Shown: in pieces, positions 55,897-64,000 of the stretch
Position numbering within the stretch: the stretch's first letter is position 1
Layout: the number at the start of each line of letters is the position of its first letter
DNA from: Cordilura impudica
Lineage: Eukaryota; Arthropoda; Insecta; Diptera; Scathophagidae
NCBI GenBank assembly: GCA_963682025.1
Contig: OY821520.1
Span: 238,457,914-238,521,913 of the forward strand
Direction: 5' to 3'
Length of the DNA: 64,000 bases
Notes under the pieces: model-generated
What the model was told of the DNA's origin: nothing
Seen by the model: only the letters and a program-made list of their open reading frames with translations
Databases searched by the model: none
Position numbers and translations under genes: made by a program

Positions 55897-56745
55897 ATTG
55901 TTTTTTTTATTAACAACTAGGTATTTTAGCATTATTTGCTTTAGATGTTGGTGAATTTTTACTCCCTTTATATTAACTCGTAGTGTCTGCTTGTCGAAAA
56001 AATTTTGGATCGATTTTAACCACTTTCCCGTGACCCAATCGATCTGAAATTTTGCAGGCAGGCTTGCGATGATCTAATATATTTTTTTAGTGATGCCAAA
56101 ACAATGGAAACTTTTAAATTTTTCTACCAGAGTTGATAAAAAAATGTACAAAGGGCTTGTTTTTGTTATTTTATTACCATAATGACCACAAAAACAACAA
56201 GTCCAGCTATGAAAACAATGCAACATTTAGAATAACAACAAGAACAATATAGAAATATCATGTTTTTCATTTTTTTTTACTTTTTCAGAGATTTCCCTGG
56301 ACCTGTTCCACCGATTTTAATGATTTTTGAAGTAGAAATCTTTCCATGAATTTGGTGAATCATTCTCACTAAAAATGATCACTGTACTATTGAGGGCGTG
56401 ATCGTGACAAGAACAACATAGAAAATTATTTTTTTTCAAGACTTTTTTAGTTCTTCATTCAAATCTCGGGCCCTAATCGACCGATTTGGACGATTTTAAA
56501 TAGCAAACTTCTCAGGATGTTAGTGAATCATTTTTATGTCAACGAGTACCCTAGCTGCCGGATTGATGCCGTCATCGTGATTTCCACAGACGGACAGACG
56601 GACAGACGGACATCGCTATATCAACTCCGGTTGTTATAAGGATCACAAATATATAAATTTTATGGGGTCCAAAATTTTTTTTCTAATTATTACAAACGGA
56701 ATGACAAACTTATATATACCCTCTGCACACTGGAGTGGAGGGTAT

Positions 56746-57614
56746 AACAACTCTACAACAGCAACAATGACAGTCATATGTTTTTCAAATAGGAAAAAAC
56801 TGTTTATGTGTTAGTTTCGGTCATTCCCCAGTATGCATTGAAATATTATTTCTACAATGTTGGAGAAAAGTTAAGTTCTTAAATTGATGTCAAATGTAAT
56901 TCTCAACTTGGGTTGAACAATTTTTCTCCTTGTTTGCTTTCAACTTGACATCAAGTTGAGACTTAACATTTTTTCCAATCTTTGAGAAACATTTTTACTC
57001 TCAATTGGATATCCAACACTTTTCTCCACTTGAGACCAAACATTTTTTCAACTTGAATACGATTTGTGTTAAGTCTGAGATATTATTTAAATATGTCATA
57101 AATAATAAATTAAATTAAAAAATGCCAAAAAAGTACAAATAAATCATTGATATATTTTTAATTATTTCTGCTTTTTGTCGAATTTTTCAGAAAATGTACA
57201 ACTAATTAATTCATTTATTTTTAATTATAAATTTTAAAAAATGTACATAATATGTACATTTAATGTTAAATATGTACATAGTAATGTTAAATATATAATG
57301 AAATTAAATTAAAACATTAAAAAAAGTACATTGTTTTCATTTCTAAAATTGGTATAATATTTTTTAATATGGCAATTCCGTACCTTCCATTTGATACCGA
57401 TTGGAAATATTTCTTTGCTATCAAGTTGAGAATCACAAATTTCTCAATTTGATAACTATGAAAAACGCCATATAAAAAATGTGCCTTTTAAGTTGAGAAG
57501 ACTATATTCGAACTATTGAGGGCATTTGAGAATTAACGTTGGAGATTTGAGAAATGTATTTGATCTCAAATGCACCTCAAGTTGATAGCAAACAAAAATG
57601 TTTATTGGGACATT
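56746..57614. other. unassigned stretch rich in CAACTTGA/TCAAGTTGA motifs
   Basis: No gene seen. The motif TCAACTTGA or its complement recurs near 56910, 56940, 56955, 57045, 57423, 57490 and 57577, in both orientations, so the stretch may be an old inverted-repeat element. Boundaries could not be set. Confidence 0.4.
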
Positions 57615-57819
57615 TATTGTAGGCTCGTTTGCACACACACAAAAAATAGAAAATAAATTGTCAATAAGCAAAGCAAGTGGCTTCGAAATTTGATGATGCC
57701 AGTTAATCATTTTTTGTTCACGCGGAATTTATAATTGGAGGAATTTTTTTTCTCGAGAAATGTATTTTCTGTGAGAAAGAAATTCCTTGAGAATATTCAT
57801 AATTGGGATGAATAACTTT
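57615..57819 (+). repeat. M-family repeat, copy 2
   Basis: Close copy of 49715-49905, same orientation. Confidence 0.75.
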
Positions 57820-59747
57820 TAATTGGAACTTTTAAGTCAGAATAAATCATAATTCTAGTTAGATATTGGTTAATATTTAATTACAAAAAATATTGTGGTG
57901 GCATCTACGCAATTATTGAGGCAGTCACGGAAAAATTAAATGCAAGTCTGTTTTTTTAATATAACAAAAATGGATTTTCCCTTTAACAAAATATGGCAGA
58001 ATTCTTTATAAATGAAATGCAAAATGGAAAATCAATTTTGTGCTAATTCTTAACAAAATTAATAAAATATATATATATGTATTACTATATTTATTAATAT
58101 TTGTAATTTTATTTGACACAATTTCACACACAGTTTTACAGATCAACTGTTTTCAACTGATTTAGAAGTTTTCTGTTTTTGAAACAGTAGTGCCAATTTG
58201 TAACATTTTGTGATGTAATGAAAATCGCAGAATAATAAGTTAATACACAATAAAAAATATTAAATTTTTAAGTTTTATATACATATTGCAATAAAAAAAA
58301 CTTTGGTAAATTTACATTGAAGATGGTCAGAAATGAATGAGAAAAAATATATAGACATTTTAGAAAAGCACATTTAATGTTAAACTTTATGCACAAAATA
58401 TATGGGTTTTTGTTGTTTCGAATTTAACTGTGGCTCTAAGTGAAAAGTTTTAGACCGACCGTATATTACATCTTGAGGATCCTCACCTAATATTTTCAAA
58501 TATTTTAAATTCTTTCAAATATTTTAAATTCTTTTGAACTCATTTAACCTCATTACGAAAATAGTAAAACAGTAAATATGGAAAATCCACGCACCTCAAA
58601 AAATTGTTTTCTATGAAATAAATTAAAGACATTTCATATTATACAATTTTCTTTCAAAAATGTATCAATTATTGCAAATTTGAAATTTGACATATAGTAT
58701 TTGTACATATATTTGTATAGATTTCGCAGTATGAAAAGAACTATTATTTCTTTATTTAGAATATATGTAAGTATTGCTCGCAAAAAAATGCAACATCATG
58801 AATGAAACACATAGACGACTGCTGGCAGCAGCATTTGTAGTCGTATAGTCAGCTACTTGATTTTTCTGAATACGACAGCAACATATAATACAAATGCATT
58901 TTTATTTAAATATACAATTACTTTTACTTATTTAAAATGCATTAGTACAACGTAAAAATAAATAAATTAGTTTAACGCCTTTTGATTATTAATGGAATTA
59001 TAGCCTTTCATTTTGCGATTTTTTTTTTTAAACAAAATAAAATATTTCATAGCACTAACTTCTTTTACATATTTTGTTATATTGTCAACACTATTTTTGT
59101 TTAGTAGCCAACAAAACACACTTGCAGTTTTTTTTTTCTATTTGAAGAACATATGACTGCCATTGTTGATGTTGTAGAGTTGTTTTTTTTTTTTTTGATT
59201 TTGTTTCGTTAACTCTTTTGTATTAAAGCACCTCCAATATATGTATCCATTTTAGTTTGCAAATTCAGTATATTTATAATTTATTACTTACAGCAAAAAA
59301 TAATAGAAACAATTTTATCAGTTATGCTTACGAAACTATATAAATAGACTTGAAGTTGGCTGCAAAAGCAGTAGCCTGTGTAAAGAACAAGTTAGCGACA
59401 TGTAACTGTTACGTAACGTGTCAGCCTTTTTTTCACATGAAAAGTATTGGGACGTTCCGGTTACGTTCGGTAACTGTTTTAAATGATTTTCATGTAAAAA
59501 AAAACAACTGACTCGTTACGGTTACGGTTAGAAAACATTGACCTTTTATATGTATTATAATGCTATGAATGCATTTATCTTTATTTTATTTTATTTATAT
59601 ATTCTTTTTTTTTGTATTGTATATTATTTTTTTTTATTATTATTACTATTTCATTTAATTATTTTTTTCTTTAAATAAATTAATACATAAAAATTTGTTT
59701 TTTAAATTATTGGTGAACTTTTACTCCCTTTATTTACTGCCTTTATA

Positions 59748-60440
59748 CTATGTTCACACGGACAGCAATATTCGCGGTTCGCTCTCTTATTCTCGGTTGG
59801 CGAGCGAATCATGATTGAATCTATATGATTCGCCATACAAAATTTTGAGAGCGAATCTACTTGGTTCATTTTGAACCTAGTTGTGAACCTAGAAACATTC
59901 AGTGTCATCTCCAATTTTGATAACAAATTATCGCTAGTTTATCTAAACTAGCTGTCAAATACAAAATATAAACAAAGAAAAAAACAAGAAAATGTGTACA
60001 AAGAACATAAACAAAGAAAAAACAAGAAATTAATGTGGAAAAAACAATATAAACAAAGAAAAAACAATAAATTAACGTGTACAAAACAATACAAACAAAA
60101 AAAAAAACAAGAAATTAACGTGTACAAAAAAATAAATAGAAGCAAATAAAAGCCATATATTACATAAAGCATATAAATAATTAAAAAAATTTAAAAAAAG
60201 AAATAGTGAAACATATTTTGAAGTGCAGAACCCTAAGAACCCTAAGAAAACCCTAAATATTTAAACGAAAAATTTTAATGTAAAATAAAAACAAAACAAA
60301 AAAAAGCCGCGCCATATGTTTCAAAAAAAATATATATATAAACGTCAAAATGAAACAAGAACACTCGTCTGAACACCTAGGTTCACAATCATGATTCAGA
60401 GAGCGAATCAAGTGGTTCATTTTGCCGTCTGAACATGCTA
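59748..60440. mobile_element. MITE-3 inside DH2
   Basis: Inverted ends CTATGTTCACACGGACAGCA and TAGCATGTTCAGACGGCAAA, with a second internal inverted pair (GAGAGCGAATC..TGGTTCATTTT; CTAGGTTCACAA). TTATA flanks both sides (59743-59747 and 60441-60445). The empty site CTTTATATTAACTCG is preserved at about 30520 and 55970. The middle holds ~45-bp AAACAAAGAAAAAACAAGAA tandem units (59965-60130) that create a spurious 74-codon frame on the minus strand. Confidence 0.85.
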
Positions 60441-61082
60441 TTATATTAACTAGTAGTGTCTGCTTGTCGACAAAATTTTGGATCGATTTTTAGCCCCTTT
60501 CCCGTGAGCCAATCGATCTGAAATTTTGCATGCAGGCTCGTGGCAAGGACAGAAATGATCTAACAAATTTTTTTAGTGATGCCAAAACAATGGAAACTTT
60601 TAAAATTTTCTACCAGAGTTCACAAAAAAAATGTACAAAGGATTTGTTTTTATTAAATTATTACCACAACGACCACAAAAACAACAAGTCCAGCTATGAC
60701 AACAATGCAACATTTAGAATAACAACAGGAACAATATGGAAACATCATGTTTTTCATTTTTTTTTTAATTTTTCATAGATTTACCTGGACCTGTTCCACC
60801 GATTTTAACGATTTTTGAAGTAGAAATCTTCCCATGAATTTGGTGAATCATTCTCACTAAAAATTATCACCCTAGCTATCCTATTGAGGGCGTGATCGTG
60901 ACAAGAGCAACATAGGAAATTATATTTTTTCAAGACTTTTTTTAGTTCTTCATTCAAATCTCGGGCCCTAATCGACCGATTTGGACGATTTTAAATAGCA
61001 AACTTTTCAGGATGTTAATGAATCATTTTTTATGCCAACGAGTACCCTAGCTGCCCGATTGATGCCGTCATCGTGATTTCCA

Positions 61083-61140
61083 CAGACGGACAGACGGACA
61101 GACGGACAGACGGACAGACGGACAGACAGACAGACGGACA
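61083..61140. repeat. expanded (GGACAGAC)n tract
   Basis: About 14 tetramer units of GACA/GACG type, longer than in any other DH2 copy here. This is the family's GTCY microsatellite read on the other strand. Confidence 0.9.
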
Positions 61141-61544
61141 TCGCTATATCAACTCCGGTTGTTATAAGGATCACAAATATTTATATTTTATGGGGTCCAA
61201 ATTTTTTTTTCTAATTATTACAAACGGAATGACAAACTTATATATACCCTCTGCACACTGGAGTGGAGGGTATAAAAATAAAATTGTGTGTACTTGTTAA
61301 TATGGCAAATTTTTTTTACCTTATTTCAGAAAATCGTTTGAAATAGTTGTGCTTTTAATTTTATGAAATTCTACCAGATTAACTGTGAGTATTCCAATTT
61401 AATTTTGCATATCAAATCTACAACGTTTTAATATATCCGCATATACGTATCTATGTATTCTGCATTTCATCGTGAAATTTGAATTTTCCATGATTAGTTA
61501 TAAGTCTAAATATAACGTTGAAAATTTATCAAAAATACTTTTAT

Positions 61545-62150
61545 AAGAAAAAAAAAAAATTTTTTTTTTTTTTTTAGGAGAAGGTACCTTTTTAAGAAAA
61601 GATAAATTTTTAATAATTTTTTAAGAAAAAGTAATTATTTTAAGAAAAGATACTTTTTTGAGAAAAGGTAAATTTTGAAGAAAATTTAATTTTTAAAGAA
61701 AACGTCCTTTTTTAAGAAAATGTACTTTTTTTTAAAAGAAAACGCACTATTTAAACAAAAAGTATTTTTTTAAGAAAAGTAATTTTTTCAGAAAAAGGTA
61801 CTTTTCAAGAAAACATACTTTTTTAAGAAAATTTACTTTTCCAAGAAAAGATAATTTTTTAAGAGAAAGGTAATTTTTTAAGTAAAAGGTACTTCTTTAA
61901 TAAAATTTACATTTTAAAGAAACGCCACTTTTTTAAAGAAAGGTACTTTAAAAAAAATAAACTTTTTTAAGAAAAGGCACTTTATTAGGAAAACGTACTT
62001 TTTTAAGAAAAGGTAATTTTTGAAGAAGAGGTACTTCTTTAAGAAAAGGTACTTTTTTAAGCAAAGGTGCTTTATTAAGAAGCATTTACATTTACTTTAG
62101 AGAAGGTACCTTTTCGAGAAAAGGTTTTTTTTTAGAAATTCACTTACAGT
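61545..62150 (+). repeat. degenerate TTTTAAGAAAAGGTAC-type repeat array
   Basis: Same short-period unit as 14790-16262 (TTTTTTAAGAAAAGGTACTT), about 600 bp, ending just before the pogo element. Confidence 0.88.
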
Positions 62151-62458
62151 AGAAGCTCACAAATTAGAACTGTCAAAAATTAGAATCATCCAGAAATTAG
62201 AACCGAACATTTTAAAGTATTGTGTTTAATGCAAGCGATGGATGGTTTGCAAAATTTAAACGTCGCCATGGCATTCGATATTTAAAAATTTGTGGCGAAA
62301 TACTTTCCAGTAATATCGACTCCATTACTCCGTTCATACAAACTTTTCGCAACAAAGTTACTGAAATGGGACTGACCGAAGCACAAATATAAAATGCCGA
62401 TGAGTGTGGATTGTTCTTTCATTGTTTACCAGACAGAACATATATAGGTTAGCGCGTC

Positions 62459-63291
62459 CGGATTTCGTTTTTTTTTTCGAATTTGAAAATGCTTGTCCCC
62501 CAAATTTTGGACAAAAAACCAGATGGCTACCGCATCCTAAAGATTGCAATCCTAGTGCATTTTGAAAAAAAAAAAAAAAAATATATTTTTGATATTCAAA
62601 AAATTGATGCCAAAAGTAGCGTAATACAGAGTACATTCCAGGAAAAATATTAATAAAATTTCCGTAGAGCAATTTTGGTGCAGCTTTGCATCTTAAAGAT
62701 GGAAAGTGAGTACATATTTTTTTTCTTTCTTTCCTTCAAGCTAAATTAGTCTCAAAAGCTGTGCGCTGGACCAGAAAAGCTCTATCACATTTTTAAAATA
62801 GTTTTAACTAATATCCTCTAGTTTGCGCAGCTTTTAAGACTAATTTAGCTTGAAAGAGAGAGAGAAAGAAAAAAACATATACTCACTTTCCATTTTTAAG
62901 ATGCAACGCTTCACCAAAATTTCTCTACGAAAATTTTATTAATATTTTTCCCGGAATGTACTCTGTATTACGCTACTTTTGGCGTCAATTTTTTGAAAAT
63001 CAAAATTTTTTTTTCAATATGCACTAGGATTGCAATCTTTAGGATCCGGTATCCATCTGGTTTTTTGTCCAAAAATTTTTTTTCCTATTTTTCTGTAAAA
63101 GGCTCCTAAATCCCCATCATTTGGGGGGCAAGCATTTTCAAATTCGAAAAAAAAAACGAAATCGGGACGCGCTAACGTACATATGTATGTGCAGTCTGGT
63201 AAACAACGAAAGAACAATCCACACATTCAAGTTCCTAAATCACCATCATTTGGGGGGGCAAGCTAAAAAATAATAATTCGGGACACGCTAA
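62459..63291. mobile_element. fold-back element J with inverted host fragment
   Basis: The left arm starts TTAGCGCGTCCGGATTTCG and the first right arm ends CGAAATCGGGACGCGCTAA (63157-63175). Inner pairs are GCTTGTCCCCCAAAT / ATTTGGGGGGCAAGC, CAAAAAACCAGATGG and GAAAGTGAGTA. Beyond the first right arm come an inverted 31-bp piece of the flanking transposase (63194-63224) and then another short right tip ending GGGACACGCTAA. The host frame resumes at GTTAGTGCTTGTG. Confidence 0.75.
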
Positions 63292-63529
63292 TGTTAGTGC
63301 TTGTGAAAAAACTGCTCCTGGGTACAAAATACAAAAATAACGTCTTTCAGTTTTACTGGGTACAAACGCAGATGGCTCACACAAATTAAAGCCCATGGTC
63401 ATTGGCAAAGCAAGAAAGCCAAAGTGTTTCAAAGGATTTTATAATTCACTTCACTGCGATTTTTCAAAGAATGCTTGGATGACGTCGCGTATCTTTCATC
63501 AGTGGTTTCATCAGATATTTATTAAAGAG

Positions 63530-63591
63530 GTAAGGTAAACAAGTGATTGTATATCTTTTGAAGTTGTTATGACTGCATTTTTGCCTTCTAG
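63530..63591 (+). other. intron in second pogo transposase relic
   Basis: AAAGAG|GTAAGGTAAAC ... TTGCCTTCTAG|GTCAAACGC. Removing 62 nt joins FIKE to VKRFSQE in phase 0, at the same place as the intron at 33715-33785 (FVPQ|VKEF). Upstream and downstream frames agree. Confidence 0.82.
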
Positions 63592-64000
63592 GTCAAACGC
63601 TTCTCTCAAGAAAACTCTTTGCCGCCGAAGGCTCTATTGCTGATTGACTACTGCTCCACTCATGCAACGGTTGAACAGCTCCAAAGTGACGACGGAAACA
63701 TAGTTCAATTTTTTTTCTGCCCAATGTGACAGCAGCTTTGTAGCCTATGGACCAAAATCCGATAAAGCTAACTAAGCTGATTTACAGGCGCCAGCTGCTT
63801 GCTAACTTAATTGCTGAAGGGGGTGATTTGAACATTCTTCTAAAGCACCATTCGATCCGCGATGCAATAATGTTACTTAAACAAGCGTGGGATGAATTAC
63901 CACAGCACATAATTAAAAAGTCTTGGGCAAAATTATTGAATTGGAATGAATTGGAAAACGTTCATTCTGATGAGTTCGACAGTGACGATGAATTGCCACT

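Larger units (their letters stand above)
52037..56745 (-). mobile_element. DH2-family repeat, longest copy, carries two MITEs
   Basis: The 3' end is at the left (AACAAGTAAGAGTGTTAAAT, hairpin ATTCGGCTGTGCCGAAT, ATACCCTCCACCTCGG). The 5' end is at the right (ATACCCTCTGCACACTGGAG, GGAGGGTATA), with the GTCC tract at 56586-56610. Without the two MITEs (489 and 627 bp) it would be about 3.6 kb. No conserved coding frame is present. Confidence 0.85.
57820..61276 (-). mobile_element. DH2-family repeat, diverged long copy
   Basis: The 5' end is at the right (ATACCCTCTGCACACTGGAG), with an expanded GGACAGAC tract at 61083-61140. Internal blocks align with the 28089 and 52037 copies (GTAACGTGTCAGC near 59415, CTTTAAATAAATTAATACAT near 59670). 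The 3' terminal part with the hairpin is absent. A MITE lies at 59748-60440. Confidence 0.8.
62157..64000 (+). mobile_element. second pogo/Tigger-type transposon, runs off the window
   Basis: Left end CAGTAGAAGCTCACAAATTA next to TA (62155-62156), similar to the CAGTAGAAACTTGATTCTTG end of the first pogo copy. Transposase sequence follows to the last base of the window. It is interrupted by a fold-back element at 62459-63291. Confidence 0.85.
62234..64000 (+). pseudogene. pogo/Tigger transposase relic with one intron
   Basis: In order: CENPB HTH part (DGWFAKFKRRHGIRYLKICG), QTFRNKVTEMGL, NADECGLFFHCLPDRT with the first catalytic Asp (62395-62440), then the fold-back insertion, then VSACEKTAPGYKIQK, LLGTNADGSHKLKPMVIGKA, KNAWMTSRIFHQWFHQIFIK, the intron, EVKRFSQENSLPPKALLLID (Asp kept; DYCSTHA for the usual DNAPSHP), VTAAL-stop-PMDQNP with the third Asp, and the C-terminus to ...FDSDDELPL. 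The N-terminal psq domain is missing. Damage: TAA near 62390, TAA after KIQK, a slip in the T8 run near 63712, a TAG in place of Gln before PMDQ, plus the insertion. It is clearly a different lineage from the 32740 copy. Confidence 0.85.

Noticed and set aside
59948..60172. Hydrophobic 74-codon minus-strand frame as a membrane protein
   Set aside because: It is the complement of AAACAAAGAAAAAACAAG-type tandem units inside MITE-3.

Overview
The window looks like AT-rich intergenic or heterochromatic DNA of a higher fly (Diptera). I infer this from DINE-1/Helentron-type repeats carrying (GTCC)n tracts, DD41D 'rosa'-type and irritans-type mariners, Transib, piggyBac, pogo/Tigger and a Jockey-like LINE, in sequence dominated by A/T runs. 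Genus and species cannot be fixed from the sequence alone. I found no convincing host protein-coding gene, rRNA or canonical tRNA gene. Essentially every recognisable open frame is a broken transposase or reverse transcriptase piece, or lies inside a repeat.

Layout. 1-880 is the 3' part of a dispersed family called here DH2. 2.2-4.4 kb is an irritans-type mariner split at a TA by a 1.29-kb DD41D mariner. 4.4-7.2 kb holds two copies of a second dispersed family (DH1) around an unassigned gap. 7520-11252 is a complete Transib element with CACAGTG ends, a CGTCG target duplication and a decayed RAG1-like transposase. 12.4-18.7 kb mixes DH1 and DH3 copies, degenerate TTAAGAAAAGGTAC-type repeats in two orientations, a fold-back element and a MITE. 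20.1-21.4 kb is a 1.3-kb (TTTTTAA)n array. At 23.56 kb there is a hammerhead-ribozyme-like motif downstream of a possible SINE. 23836-25141 is a second DD41D mariner, with one catalytic Asp replaced by Gly.

25.5-35.4 kb is a deep nest. A DH1 copy is interrupted by a mariner-like element, which is interrupted by a second Transib (target duplication CGGTG), which holds two DH2 copies in opposite orientation, one carrying a MITE. The same DH1 copy is further split by a pogo/Tigger element and by a second MITE. 36.5-42.3 kb is a second nest: a DH1 copy split by a K-type insertion, which contains a fold-back array of ~93-bp monomers, which contains a 5'-truncated LINE. Then follow a mariner relic (42.3-43.3 kb), an 859-bp fold-back element (44.08-44.94 kb), a hAT relic (46.2-46.6 kb) and a piggyBac with TTAA ends (47325-49422). 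52-61.3 kb holds two long DH2 copies carrying three MITEs, whose empty sites are preserved in sibling copies. 62157 to the window end is a second pogo/Tigger element, itself interrupted by a fold-back element with an inverted piece of host transposase.

No genes work together as a pathway here; the biology is transposon succession. DH1, DH2 and DH3 are arbitrary labels for families seen in this window. Their shared design (subterminal inverted repeats, a GTCY tract, a hairpin just before a CTTACTTGTT end) matches what is described for DINE-1/Helentron-type non-autonomous rolling-circle elements. All family assignments come from motif recognition by eye, not from database searches.
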